33,637 bases of DNA from JAYENY01 sp964646075 (lineage in GTDB: Bacteria > Patescibacteriota > Minisyncoccia > Minisyncoccales > PEYH01). The translations under genes and the position numbers were made by a program. Each line of letters starts with the position of its first letter. Positions within the stretch are counted from its first letter, which is position 1. The notes below the pieces were generated by a model. It searched no databases. It saw only the letters and a list, made by a program, of their open reading frames with translations, and was not told the DNA's origin. Positions 21,854 to 30,368 of the stretch are shown here, piece by piece. Location of the stretch: NCBI GenBank assembly GCA_964646075.1, contig CAZYBZ010000003.1, positions 1 to 33,637 of the forward strand. The letters run 5' to 3'.

Positions 21854-23538
21854 AATTTTCTAGAATAAATTTAATCTATTTTTTTATTTTTTTATGCGGA
21901 GGGATTATTATTGCTCGCTTGGCTTTCCTTCAGGTTGTTCAGGGTGAGCTTTGGAAAGCCTTGGCTAGAGGGCAACAACAAATTTTTCAGCCCATCTCTG
22001 GCAGAAGAGGTGATATTTTTTTTCAGGATAATAACGGGCTGATACTGGGAGCTACCAACAAAAGCTTTATCTATGCTTTTCTTTCCCCAAGGCTTATTAA
22101 TGATAAGGAAAAGGTGGCTAAATCACTGGCTCTAATTTTAGATATTCCTGAGAAAAAAATACTAGAGGAGATCTACGTCAACAGGGAGAGTCTTTTTTGG
22201 CGAGCTAAAGGAAGGCTCAGCCCCGAGCAAGCGTCTCAAATTATCGAGCTAGATCTTGCTGGTGTTTATTTAGGGAAAGAATTTCTTCGTTACTATCTTC
22301 ACCATAGCCTTGCTTCAGATGTTTTGGGCTTTGTCAATAAAGATAGTTATGGGCAACATGGCATAGAAGGCTATTGGAACGATGTTTTAATTGGTAAAGA
22401 TGGCTGGAGAAGGGTTGTTCATAGTCCTTTTGGCTCCTTTTTAAAGGGAGATATTCATAGCTCAATCAAGGGAATAGATGTTGTTTTGACGATTGATAAG
22501 AACATTCAGTCCAAGGCGGAAAAATTATTATTATATTTTTCTGAAGTTTTTGATTTTGAAGAAGCTCAAATTGTCGTTCTTAGGCCATCTGATGGTCGGA
22601 TTTTGGCTTTAGCGGATTTTCCTGCCTTTAATCCCAACAAATTCCGAGAAGAGGAAATTGCACTTTTTAAGAATAGGGTGATTCAGACATTATATGAACC
22701 TGGTTCTGTTTTTAAAACAATTGTTATGGCTGCGGCTTTGAACGAAGGCAAGATTACCCCAGAAACGACCTTCGTAGACCGGGGCTATGTAATGATTTCA
22801 CGAAATAAGATTACAAACTTTGATCAAAGAGTTTGGGGGGAAAGAACAATGACCGAGGCTTTAGGCTATTCTATTAACACGGGGGCGGTTTTTGCCCAAC
22901 AACAGATGTCCCATGATGTATTTTTAGACTATTTAACTCGTTTCGGAGTTTTCGAAAAAACTAACATTGGCTTGCAAGGAGAGATCTTTTCTGAAAATAG
23001 AATTTTTAAAGAAGGATGGGATGTCAATTTTGCTACAGCTTCTTTCGGCCACGGGATAGAGATGACTTTATTGCAATTGGCGAGAATGTATGCCGCCATT
23101 GCTAATAGGGGAAAATTAGTCCAGCCATATATAGTAGAACAGATTATTAAGAATGGTAGGGTTGAGAAGGTTGGTGAGGAGAGGATTTATGAGCAAATTC
23201 TTTTACCAGAAACAGCCTACAACCTTACAAGAATGTTAGTTTCTACCATTGAAGATGGTTTCGGGCGACGAGCGCGCGTGTCTGGTTATCGCGTTGCTGG
23301 TAAAACAGGAACATCAGAGATTCCTTTTGCTAATTTAGGGATAAATAAACCTGGCTATAGTGACCAGACATGGCAAAGCTTTGTCGGGTTTGCTCCAGCC
23401 TTTAGCCCGGAGTTTGTTATTGCTATCAAGCTTAACAATCCAAGCAGTAGGACAGCCAGCGAATCTACCACTTTGATTTTTAGAGATTTAGCAAAATTTA
23501 TCCTTAATTATTTCCAAATTCCGCCAACCGAGAGATAG
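21850..23538 (+). CDS. ftsI: Division-type penicillin-binding protein (FtsI/PBP3-like transpeptidase)
   Basis: 562 residues. One membrane helix at about 7-28, a dimerisation domain opening GRRGDIFFQD, and the transpeptidase domain with the three class B motifs: S286-VFK in EPGSVFKTIV, S341-I-N343 in YSINTGAV and K485-TG in VAGKTGTSEIPF. It crosslinks septal peptidoglycan from glycans made by FtsW. The gene overlaps ftsL by 4 bases and ends before tRNA-Glu. Confidence 0.93.
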   Translation: MKFSRINLIYFFIFLCGGIIIARLAFLQVVQGELWKALARGQQQIFQPISGRRGDIFFQDNNGLILGATNKSFIYAFLSPRLINDKEKVAKSLALILDIPEKKILEEIYVNRESLFWRAKGRLSPEQASQIIELDLAGVYLGKEFLRYYLHHSLASDVLGFVNKDSYGQHGIEGYWNDVLIGKDGWRRVVHSPFGSFLKGDIHSSIKGIDVVLTIDKNIQSKAEKLLLYFSEVFDFEEAQIVVLRPSDGRILALADFPAFNPNKFREEEIALFKNRVIQTLYEPGSVFKTIVMAAALNEGKITPETTFVDRGYVMISRNKITNFDQRVWGERTMTEALGYSINTGAVFAQQQMSHDVFLDYLTRFGVFEKTNIGLQGEIFSENRIFKEGWDVNFATASFGHGIEMTLLQLARMYAAIANRGKLVQPYIVEQIIKNGRVEKVGEERIYEQILLPETAYNLTRMLVSTIEDGFGRRARVSGYRVAGKTGTSEIPFANLGINKPGYSDQTWQSFVGFAPAFSPEFVIAIKLNNPSSRTASESTTLIFRDLAKFILNYFQIPPTER

Positions 23539-23581
23539 ATCGTTTGTTTTTTTCGTATTTTGTAGTAGGATAAGGAGGCTT

Positions 23582-23654
23582 GGCCCCATCGTCTAATGGT
23601 TTAGGACGCTGGCCTCTCACGCCGGTAATAGGGGTTCGACTCCCCTTGGGGCCG
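23582..23654 (+). tRNA. tRNA-Glu (CTC)
   Basis: 73 bases. Acceptor GGCCCCA pairs with TGGGGCC. The anticodon stem (GGC/GCC at its base) holds loop CTCTCAC with CTC at 23616-23618. T-arm GGGGTTCGACTCCCC is complete. No CCA is encoded. Confidence 0.93.
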
Positions 23655-23703
23655 CTGATATTTGACAATTAATTGATATAGGATGGGCAGATGAAGCTGG
23701 TGC

Positions 23704-23732
23704 TTGATTTTTAGATTTTAAAATGCTAATAT
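23704..23732 (+). promoter_or_regulatory. Predicted promoter of rmuC
   Basis: TTGATT (23704-23709), 17 bases, TAATAT (23727-23732) preceded by TGC. The start near 23739 leaves about 14 bases before the ATG at 23753, with a weak AGGA just upstream of it. Confidence 0.55.
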
Positions 23733-23752
23733 GCCAGCATTGATTCAGGAAG

Positions 23753-24769
23753 ATGAATGATATTTTATTTATTTTTATTATTGCTTTAATCGTTGTCGGG
23801 GGAATGTTTGGAGTTTTCCTTCTGACTCGGGAAAAAATAAAAGTAGACCAGAAACAGACAGAAGCGATGAGAGACATAGAGAGAGGACTTACTAGCTTAA
23901 TGGCTGGACAGCTCAAGGAGATTAGGGGAAGCGTTGATGGAACCTCAAAGGCAATGTATCAGCAAATCTCTTCTTTTACCAGGGAAACAGTCCAAATAAG
24001 GGAGGAGATGAAACAGGTTCAGGAAGTAATGAAAGAAATCTCTTCTTTTCAAGAATTTTTTAAATCCCCGAAGATTCGAGGCCAATGGGGGGAAGCAAGT
24101 CTAATACATATACTAAGCGAATATTTCCCAAAGGAACTTTACCAAGCTCAATATCTTTTTTCTTCAGGGGAGCAAGTTGACGCAGTCTTAAGGCTTCCAA
24201 ACAAAAAAATAATTTCAATTGATGCTAAGTTTCCTTTTGATAATTTTCGTAGAATGGTAGAAGCAGAGCTTAAAGAAGAGAAAGATGAGTTTCGTAAAAA
24301 ATTTATTGAGGATAGTAAACGGAGAATTCAGGAGATTGCTTCAAAATATATTTTACCTTCAGAGGATACAGTTGACCTAGCGATAATGTACATTCCTGCT
24401 GAAGCGGTCTATTATGAGCTTAATATGTTGAAAGAAGTTGATATCGGGAGCTATGCTCGCTCTAGGAAAATAGTTTTAACATCACCCAATACAATTTTTT
24501 TGGCCTTACGGGCTATTGAGCATTGGTACAAGGATGTTCAGGTTTCTCAACGAACAGCGCAAATATTAAAACGATTAGCTAGGATTCAATTAGATGGCGT
24601 AAAGTTAATGAATGATTTTAGAAAATTAGGAGGTCATTTGAGAAATGCGATTTCTTCTTATGATAATTCTGAAAAACGACTTTCCTTATTTGATGATCGT
24701 TTGGAGCGCTTATTAGAGACCTCTAAATCAGACAAGAAGTTAGTAAATAAAATAATTGATAAATCATAA
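23753..24769 (+). CDS. rmuC: DNA recombination protein RmuC-like
   Basis: 338 residues, shorter than E. coli RmuC (475). One N-terminal membrane helix (about 3-25), a helical/coiled-coil stretch (about 26-105), then the RmuC nuclease-like domain opening KIRGQWGEASLIHILSEYFP and with VDAVLRLPNKKIISIDAKFPF (a PD-(D/E)xK-like D...DAK pattern). RmuC limits inversions and is thought to cut DNA at structures. Anchored at the membrane by its N-terminus. rplU starts 13 bases after the stop. Confidence 0.88.
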   Translation: MNDILFIFIIALIVVGGMFGVFLLTREKIKVDQKQTEAMRDIERGLTSLMAGQLKEIRGSVDGTSKAMYQQISSFTRETVQIREEMKQVQEVMKEISSFQEFFKSPKIRGQWGEASLIHILSEYFPKELYQAQYLFSSGEQVDAVLRLPNKKIISIDAKFPFDNFRRMVEAELKEEKDEFRKKFIEDSKRRIQEIASKYILPSEDTVDLAIMYIPAEAVYYELNMLKEVDIGSYARSRKIVLTSPNTIFLALRAIEHWYKDVQVSQRTAQILKRLARIQLDGVKLMNDFRKLGGHLRNAISSYDNSEKRLSLFDDRLERLLETSKSDKKLVNKIIDKS

Positions 24770-24782
24770 TTGATTAAAAACT

Positions 24783-25097
24783 ATGTTAGCAGTGATTAAA
24801 ACAGGAGGGAAACAATATTTAGTTACCCCTGGAGATAAAATAAAAATTGAAAAAATTGAAGCAGAGCTAGGCGAGGAAATAATCTTTGACGAGGTTTTGC
24901 TTTTGGAAAAAAATGAAAAAATTCAGATTGGAGTTCCTCTAGTTACTGACACTACGGTCCAGGCAAGAGTTGTGGAGCAGGGAAAGGGTAAAAAGGTTAC
25001 TATTTTTAAATATAAAGCCAAAAAGCGTTATAAGGTAAAAAAGGGACATCGACAGTTTTATACATTAGTTGAGATAGAGGGTTTTTCTGAAAAATAA
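24783..25097 (+). CDS. rplU: 50S ribosomal protein L21
   Basis: 104 residues, normal length: MLAVIKTGGKQYLVTPGDKI, then EEIIFDEVLLLE and the conserved tail KAKKRYKVKKGHRQFYTLVE. It is normally followed by rpmA (L27), but here a terminator follows within 30 bases and the next gene is dnaB on the opposite strand. No Shine-Dalgarno site. Confidence 0.95.
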   Translation: MLAVIKTGGKQYLVTPGDKIKIEKIEAELGEEIIFDEVLLLEKNEKIQIGVPLVTDTTVQARVVEQGKGKKVTIFKYKAKKRYKVKKGHRQFYTLVEIEGFSEK

Positions 25098-25127
25098 TTT
25101 ATTTTAATATTTAGGTTTTTTAGATAA

Positions 25128-25152
25128 AAAACCCCGGGACTCCGGAGTTTTT
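25128..25152. terminator. Terminator between convergent rplU and dnaB
   Basis: AAAACCCCGG (25128-25137) pairs with CCGGAGTTTT (25142-25151) with one C-A mismatch and a 4-base loop. T-runs on both strands suit a bidirectional terminator. Confidence 0.75.
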
Positions 25153-25213
25153 GTTAGATTTCTTAAAATAAGCTAAGCTCCTTTTTGAGGAAGTTTTTTT
25201 TAGGAAAGATTCT

Positions 25214-26614
25214 CTAGAGGAGAATCTCTTCTCCCGGCATAATTTCTTCCTCTATCTCGCTTCTCTCTAGATTTCTAAAACTGGCTCGTTGCTCGTCAAA
25301 ATATAATTCAATTTTTCCAACAGGACCGTTTCTGTGTTTAGCGATAATAATGTCAGCAATATTTTTCTTTGCCGTATCTTTTCTATATTTATCTTCACGA
25401 TAAATAAAGAGGACGATGTCGCTGTCTTGTTCTAGGGCACCGGTCTGGCGTAAATCTGATAGTCGAGGAATAGAGGGGGTTCTCTGTTCAACCGCTCTTG
25501 AAAGCTGGGATAATGCCAGCACTGGTACGTTTAATTCTTTAGCCAGGCCCTTAAGAGAGCGTGAAATTTCAGTCATTTGCTCAACCAGGCCCATGTTCGT
25601 GTTCCTCGGTTCCATTAGCTGGAGATAATCAACAATTAAAAGAGACAGGCCGTGCTGAGCTTGAAGTCTCCTGGCCATTGCTCTCATTTGCATTATATTT
25701 GCCCCAGCAGTATCGTCTATAAAGATAGGGGCTTCTGAGAGAATGCCTAAGGAGTGCTGAATCCTTTCAAAATCATTATCTTCTCCTTCTCCAGAGAGAA
25801 GTCCAGTTCTTAATTTCCAGAGGTCAACATCTGATTGGGCAGCAATCAACCTGTCTATCACTTGATCTTTAGACATCTCTAAACTAAAGACTCCGACCGG
25901 TGATTTTCTATGCACCCCAACATGCCTAGCAATATCTAAGGCTAAACCGCTTTTCCCAATTGATGGCCTGGCGGCTAAAATTATTAGATCCGATTTTTGG
26001 AGACCAGAAAGAATTTTATCCAAGGCGTTAAATCCAGTAGGAACCCCGCGAAGAACCCCCCGATGTTTAGAGAGCATGTCAATTCTTTCAAAAGCTCCTT
26101 CCAATTCGCTTTTGATTGGGACAAATTGTTGAGAAAATGAATGTTGGGCGATACTAAATATTTTACTTTCTGCTTTGTCCAGTAAAACATCAACATCCTC
26201 CTCTTCGTTAAAGCCCATCTGTCCTATCTCATAAGACGATTGAATTAAATCTCGAAGAATTCTTTTTTTCTGAACGATTTTAGCATAGTCAAAAACATGC
26301 AGAGCGTTAGGGACTGTGTTGACTAATTCAGTTAAATAGGTTTTGCCACCAACCGCCTCTAGTTTTTTCTTTTCTTGAAGACGAGAAGATAAAGAAAGAA
26401 AATCAATCGTTTCGTTACGTTCAAATAATTCTTGTGTGGCCGTATAGATGTCTTGATGCTTGTTTTTGTAGAAATCTCTGGGCTCTAAAAAATCCACGAT
26501 CTTGATAATCGCGTTTTTATCAATCATTAAACTGCCTAATAAACTTTTTTCTGCCTCTACGTTCTGGGGAGGCATCTTGTCGGGTAGGGCTTGATTGGTT
26601 TGATTTTGGTTCAT
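25214..26614 (-). CDS. dnaB: Replicative DNA helicase DnaB
   Basis: 466 residues from the second ATG (26614); an ATG at 26617 adds one Met. The N-terminal domain (about 15-115) opens PPQNVEAEKSLLGSLMID, followed by a linker and a RecA-like motor. Walker A is ARPSIGKSGLALDIARHVG, with GKS in place of the more usual GKT. Walker B is LLIVDYLQLM, and the DnaB motif SLEMSKDQVIDRLI is present. The helicase unwinds DNA at the fork. A -10 at 26622-26627 would start transcription at about this ATG, which favours the shorter start. Confidence 0.95.
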   Translation of the reverse strand: MNQNQTNQALPDKMPPQNVEAEKSLLGSLMIDKNAIIKIVDFLEPRDFYKNKHQDIYTATQELFERNETIDFLSLSSRLQEKKKLEAVGGKTYLTELVNTVPNALHVFDYAKIVQKKRILRDLIQSSYEIGQMGFNEEEDVDVLLDKAESKIFSIAQHSFSQQFVPIKSELEGAFERIDMLSKHRGVLRGVPTGFNALDKILSGLQKSDLIILAARPSIGKSGLALDIARHVGVHRKSPVGVFSLEMSKDQVIDRLIAAQSDVDLWKLRTGLLSGEGEDNDFERIQHSLGILSEAPIFIDDTAGANIMQMRAMARRLQAQHGLSLLIVDYLQLMEPRNTNMGLVEQMTEISRSLKGLAKELNVPVLALSQLSRAVEQRTPSIPRLSDLRQTGALEQDSDIVLFIYREDKYRKDTAKKNIADIIIAKHRNGPVGKIELYFDEQRASFRNLERSEIEEEIMPGEEILL

Positions 26615-26621
26615 CATTTCT

Positions 26622-26649
26622 ATTCTACTTAATTTTTAAAGTTTAGCAA
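26622..26649 (-). promoter_or_regulatory. Promoter giving a predicted leaderless mRNA for dnaB
   Basis: On the minus strand TTGCTA (26649-26644), 16 bases, TAGAAT (26627-26622). The -10 ends 7 bases before the second ATG at 26614, so the transcript would start at that codon. Confidence 0.5.
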
Positions 26650-26678
26650 GCAAGCGGAGCTTATCTTGGTTTACCCAC

Positions 26679-28076
26679 CTATCTATTTTTTTTAATTTGA
26701 GCGCCGTTTTGAGTATCTTTAATTTCAAAGCCCAAATCAACAATTTTTTTTCTAATTTTATCCGCTTCAGCCCATTTTTTCTGCTTACGTGATTGTTCTC
26801 GTTTTTCAACTAAATCCTTAATTGCTTGAGGGATTTTTTCTTTTTTAGCTGAAAAGATAAAATTAAAAATTTTATCAATTTTTTTGAAAAAATCCAAAAT
26901 CTTTTTGGTTTGAATTTTGTTAATTTGCCTCTTGTCCAGAAGGGGATTTGTCTGTCGGATAAGCTCAAAGATCGCTGCTAGCGCTCCAGGCGTATTAAAA
27001 TTGTCCTCCATTGCTTTTTCAAAATCTTTTTGAGCTTTTAATAGTAATTGGTCAGCGATATTTGATTCTTTATCTGCTCGCGCGGGAAAATTTTTGATTT
27101 TTCCTATAAACTCATTAATTCTTCCTAAATTCTTTTTTGCTTGTGAAAGATTTTTCTCTGACCAATTTAAGTTGCTTTGATAATGGCTTGAGTAAACGAA
27201 CATTCTGATTATCCTTGAATCCCATTTTTCCAGGACATCTTCTATCTCAATATAATTATTAAGTGATTTTGACATTTTTTGGCCATTGATAGTCAAGAGT
27301 CCGGCGTGAAGCCAATACTTAGCAAAAGGTTTGCCAGTTATTGCTTCTGACTGAGCAATCTCGTTTTCATGATGAGGAAATTTTAAATCTCTTGCTCCGG
27401 CATGAATATCAATCTGTTTCCCTAAATGTTTTTTACTCATTACTGAACATTCAATATGCCAACCTGGTCTCCCTTGATTAGACCAGGGGCTGTTCCAAAA
27501 AGGTTCTCCTGATTTAGTTTTTTTCCATAAAACGAAATCAGCGGCTTCTTGCTTTTCATATTTGTCTGCTTGGATTCTCGTGCCGGTTTTTGTCTTTTTT
27601 AACTTAATTCCAGAGAGCTTTCCGTAATCTTTGAACTTAGAAATATCAAAATAGACAGAATCATTTTTTTTATAGGCAAAGCCCTTCTGTTCCAGTTTCT
27701 GAATAAATTTTATAATCTCTTTAATGTGCCTAGTCACGCGAGGATAGGTGTCGGCTTTTTTAATGCCTAATTTTTCCTGTTCTTCTAAAAATAACTTAGC
27801 GTATTTATCGCTCAAGATAAAAATATCGCTTTTTTCTTTAATAGCCGCATTGATGATATCGTCGTGGACGTCAGTGATATTCATTACATATTTTACTTTA
27901 TAGCCCTTGTGTTCCAGATATCGTCTAATGATATCAAAAGCAATAAAAGTGCGGGCATGGCCGATGTGGCAAGGACCATTTACGGTTGGTCCGCAAACGT
28001 AAAAACTAACCTTTTTATCTTTTAAGGGTTTAAAAATTTCTTTTTTTCTGGTGAGAGTATTATATATTTTTAGCAT
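26679..28076 (-). CDS. cysS: Cysteinyl-tRNA synthetase
   Basis: 465 residues from ATG 28076 (MLKIYNTLTRKKEIFKPLKD), the family's normal start. The frame remains open upstream to 28319 across the divergent dnaX promoter region, but that 81-residue stretch is hydrophobic noise. Class I signatures: FYVCGPTVNGPCHIGHAR (HIGH, with zinc ligand C28) and GQKMSKSLNN (KMSKS). The zinc site also includes the Cys in ECSVMSKKHLG and the His/Glu in FPHHENEIAQSEA. It charges tRNA-Cys and is slightly short, as in many compact genomes. Confidence 0.95.
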   Translation of the reverse strand: MLKIYNTLTRKKEIFKPLKDKKVSFYVCGPTVNGPCHIGHARTFIAFDIIRRYLEHKGYKVKYVMNITDVHDDIINAAIKEKSDIFILSDKYAKLFLEEQEKLGIKKADTYPRVTRHIKEIIKFIQKLEQKGFAYKKNDSVYFDISKFKDYGKLSGIKLKKTKTGTRIQADKYEKQEAADFVLWKKTKSGEPFWNSPWSNQGRPGWHIECSVMSKKHLGKQIDIHAGARDLKFPHHENEIAQSEAITGKPFAKYWLHAGLLTINGQKMSKSLNNYIEIEDVLEKWDSRIIRMFVYSSHYQSNLNWSEKNLSQAKKNLGRINEFIGKIKNFPARADKESNIADQLLLKAQKDFEKAMEDNFNTPGALAAIFELIRQTNPLLDKRQINKIQTKKILDFFKKIDKIFNFIFSAKKEKIPQAIKDLVEKREQSRKQKKWAEADKIRKKIVDLGFEIKDTQNGAQIKKNR

Positions 28077-28083
28077 TGAGTCT

Positions 28084-28112
28084 ATTCTAATACATTTTGC
28101 TTTTTTGCTCAA
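28084..28112 (-). promoter_or_regulatory. Promoter giving a predicted leaderless mRNA for cysS
   Basis: On the minus strand TTGAGC (28112-28107), 17 bases, TAGAAT (28089-28084). Seven bases separate the -10 from the ATG at 28076. Confidence 0.5.
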
Positions 28113-28141
28113 ACCTGATAAGATAAACAAACAAGAATTAC

Positions 28142-28225
28142 GAAAAGTCAATAATAATTGCAAATAATCAATGACCAATAATGACTGATAAATAATTAAT
28201 GATGAATGATAAATAATAGATAATA
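28142..28225. repeat. TGAT/ATCA-rich degenerate repeat between cysS and dnaX
   Basis: About 84 bases built from loose AATAATCAATGA and TGATAAATAAT units in both orientations, directly upstream of dnaX. No fixed period and no spacers, so not a CRISPR. Confidence 0.5.
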
Positions 28226-28230
28226 AGCTT

Positions 28231-29337
28231 ATGGCTAATTTAGTTTTATACCGAAAATATCGGCCAAAAATATTCTCCGAAATTGTTGGGCAAGAGCATA
28301 TTGTTAAAACGATTACCAACGCTATTATTAACGATTTACTTGGCCACTGTTATCTGCTTGCTGGACCTAAGGGCTCTGGGAAAACTACCATCGCCAGGCT
28401 TTTAGCGAAGAGAATCAATTGTGAAAATCCTAAAGCCGAAGAACCTTGTAATAAGTGTTTTTCCTGTTTAGAAATAAACAGTGGTCGAGCTATTGATTTA
28501 TTAGAAATTGACGCTGCCTCTAATAGGGGGATTGATGATATCCGAGAGCTAAAAGAGGGGATAAAGTTTAGCCCGACCCGATTGAAATATAAGGTTTTTA
28601 TTATTGATGAATCGCATCAATTGACGCGAGAAGCTGCTAATGCTTTATTGAAAATATTGGAGGAGCCACCTTCTTTTGTTATTTTTATTCTAGCAACGAC
28701 TGAACCACATAAAATGATTTCAACCATTATCTCTCGATGTCAGCGTTTTGATTTTAGACGATTAACGGTTTCAGAAATGCTTAAAAGGTTGGAATGGATT
28801 GCGGGATTGGAAAAGATAAAAATTGAAAAGTCGGCGCTTGAGCTTATCGCTATGAATACTGACGGTGCTATGAGAAACGCCGAGGTTTTGCTTGACCAAG
28901 CTATGAGCTTTAGCCGGGAGTCGGAGAAAAAAATAATAACCGCGGCTGATATTAAAGAATTACTGGGAGTGATAGATGTTGGCTTAGTGGCAAGATTAAT
29001 TAGCTTAACTTTTCAAAAGAAAAGCGGAGAAGCGATTAATTTCCTTAATGAAATGGTGGAGGATGGAGTTGATCCCTCTCAACTTATTAAAGCAGTTGTT
29101 AATTATCTTCGCCAAGGATTAATTTTTAAAATTAGTCCTGATTTAGAAAATCCTATTTTTCGCAACTTAACTCAAGAGGTAAAAGAAGAACTAAAAATTC
29201 ACACCAAAGAGTTAAAAGAAAAAGAAATTCGTCAGGCATTACGACTTTTTTTAGATGCTCAGAATAAAACTAGATATTCTTCAATTCCTCAACTGCCAAT
29301 AGAGCTGGCAATCCTTGAAATAATCGGAGATAAGTGA
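28231..29337 (+). CDS. dnaX: DNA polymerase III gamma/tau subunit, short gamma-like form
   Basis: 368 residues. Clamp-loader AAA+ core: YRPKIFSEIVGQEHIVKTI, Walker A AGPKGSGKTTIARLLA, four-Cys zinc module (C in RINCENPKAEEPCNKCFSC), Walker B VFIIDESHQLT (DESH where DEVH is usual), sensor 1 LATTEPHKM and the arginine-finger SRCQRFDF. It stops after domain III, so the tau-specific DnaB- and alpha-binding domains are absent. The stop is TGA. The divergent neighbour is cysS. Confidence 0.93.
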   Translation: MANLVLYRKYRPKIFSEIVGQEHIVKTITNAIINDLLGHCYLLAGPKGSGKTTIARLLAKRINCENPKAEEPCNKCFSCLEINSGRAIDLLEIDAASNRGIDDIRELKEGIKFSPTRLKYKVFIIDESHQLTREAANALLKILEEPPSFVIFILATTEPHKMISTIISRCQRFDFRRLTVSEMLKRLEWIAGLEKIKIEKSALELIAMNTDGAMRNAEVLLDQAMSFSRESEKKIITAADIKELLGVIDVGLVARLISLTFQKKSGEAINFLNEMVEDGVDPSQLIKAVVNYLRQGLIFKISPDLENPIFRNLTQEVKEELKIHTKELKEKEIRQALRLFLDAQNKTRYSSIPQLPIELAILEIIGDK

Positions 29338-29357
29338 TAAACAATAATTGATCATTT

Positions 29358-29428
29358 TGCGGGGTCGTCTAACGGTAGGACAGCTGGTTTTGGTCCAGCC
29401 GATTGGGGTTCGAATCCCTGCCCCGCAG
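29358..29428 (+). tRNA. tRNA-Gln (TTG)
   Basis: 71 bases. Acceptor TGCGGGG pairs with CCCCGCA. Anticodon stem GCTGG/CCAGC holds loop TTTTGGT with TTG at 29390-29392. T-arm GGGGTTCGAATCCCT is complete. The discriminator is G followed by CC, so no full CCA is encoded. Confidence 0.93.
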
Positions 29429-29476
29429 CCGTATGTTTCGTTTCCAACCTTACCCTATGGTTTTTTTATTAAAAAT

Positions 29477-30298
29477 ATGAAAATTTCAAGAAAGGCTGAA
29501 GCGGGCCCAGAAAAATTTAATACAGAACCTGACAACACAGTAGAAGGCGAATCAGAAAAAAAAGATAAATTGAAAAAACTTCTTGGGGAAATGGCAGAGC
29601 ATTTACAAGAGCAGGGAGTGCCAGTGAATGAGGGTTGTCGCATTAATATGGATTTTTTTAAGAGTGAAGAGGGGCATTCTCCAGAAACAATTGATTGTGA
29701 TAAAAGAAATATTAATAGATTGGAAAAAGAATGGTATGGAAATTTATCCCAAGAAGAAATAAGAGAAAAAAGGGGAAAAAGCAGAGGAGAAAAATTTGAG
29801 ATATTAAAAACCTTAGTTTTTCACAAATTTATAGGAGAGGATTTTATTACCGTCCGAACATCCCAATATGACGATATTAAAAATAAAGTTGATAATTTAA
29901 TTATAGACAAAAAGACAGGCAATTCAATTTGTGCTCTTGACGAGGTGGTTGATAATTTTGACGAAAGAACAGAAGAGAAGAAAAAAAAGACTTTAGAAAG
30001 AAATAGAGAAGGAGGCGGTCAATTAAAATATGGGCTCTCGTTACAAGAAGAGAAGATAGTCCCAGCCAGGATAAAAAATATCCCTCTTCTTTACCTTGTT
30101 TTTCCTGGAAAAAACTTAGAGCAAGCGATAGAAAGGATTGCCCCTTCTTTAACGGAAAAATCAGAGTACGAAGAGAAGATATTTAGATATTTTATCAGCT
30201 TAATAGTTTCTCAAATAAAATCATTAAAACTAAAAAATTTGCCTCAGGAATTAATTGAAAGAATGAATTTTTTTGAAAAAACTCTTTCAGAGTTATAG
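29477..30298 (+). CDS. Conserved-looking unknown protein, possibly PD-(D/E)xK-like
   Basis: 273 residues from ATG 29477 (MKISRKAEAGPEKFNTEP); a longer frame begins inside tRNA-Gln and is not real. A disordered charged N-terminus (about 1-75) is followed by a helix-rich region. The strand-rich core is GEKFEILKTLVFHKFIGEDF, then YDDIKNKVDNLIIDKKTGN with SICALDEVVDNFDE, then GLSLQEEKIVPARIKNIPLL with YLVF, and a helical end. The E...D...DE arrangement is reminiscent of restriction-nuclease folds, though the xK is not clear. I have a memory of similar Parcubacteria proteins of unknown function but cannot check it. No signal peptide. Confidence 0.5.
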   Translation: MKISRKAEAGPEKFNTEPDNTVEGESEKKDKLKKLLGEMAEHLQEQGVPVNEGCRINMDFFKSEEGHSPETIDCDKRNINRLEKEWYGNLSQEEIREKRGKSRGEKFEILKTLVFHKFIGEDFITVRTSQYDDIKNKVDNLIIDKKTGNSICALDEVVDNFDERTEEKKKKTLERNREGGGQLKYGLSLQEEKIVPARIKNIPLLYLVFPGKNLEQAIERIAPSLTEKSEYEEKIFRYFISLIVSQIKSLKLKNLPQELIERMNFFEKTLSEL

Positions 30299-30368
30299 CT
30301 ATAGATACTTAACATTTATAACTAATAAAAGGATTGCGTTTTCCCACCTAAGTATTTCATAAAAATTT

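Noticed and set aside
28142..28225. Possible CRISPR array at the AT-rich repeats
   Set aside because: No fixed repeat length, no unique spacers and no cas genes.
28077..28319. An 81-residue N-terminal extension of CysS
   Set aside because: It overlaps dnaX and its control region, is hydrophobic noise, and the family starts at MLKIYNTLTRK.
29348..29476. An N-terminal extension of the 29477 gene starting in tRNA-Gln
   Set aside because: The first 43 residues are translated tRNA and spacer; ATG 29477 is the first start outside the tRNA.
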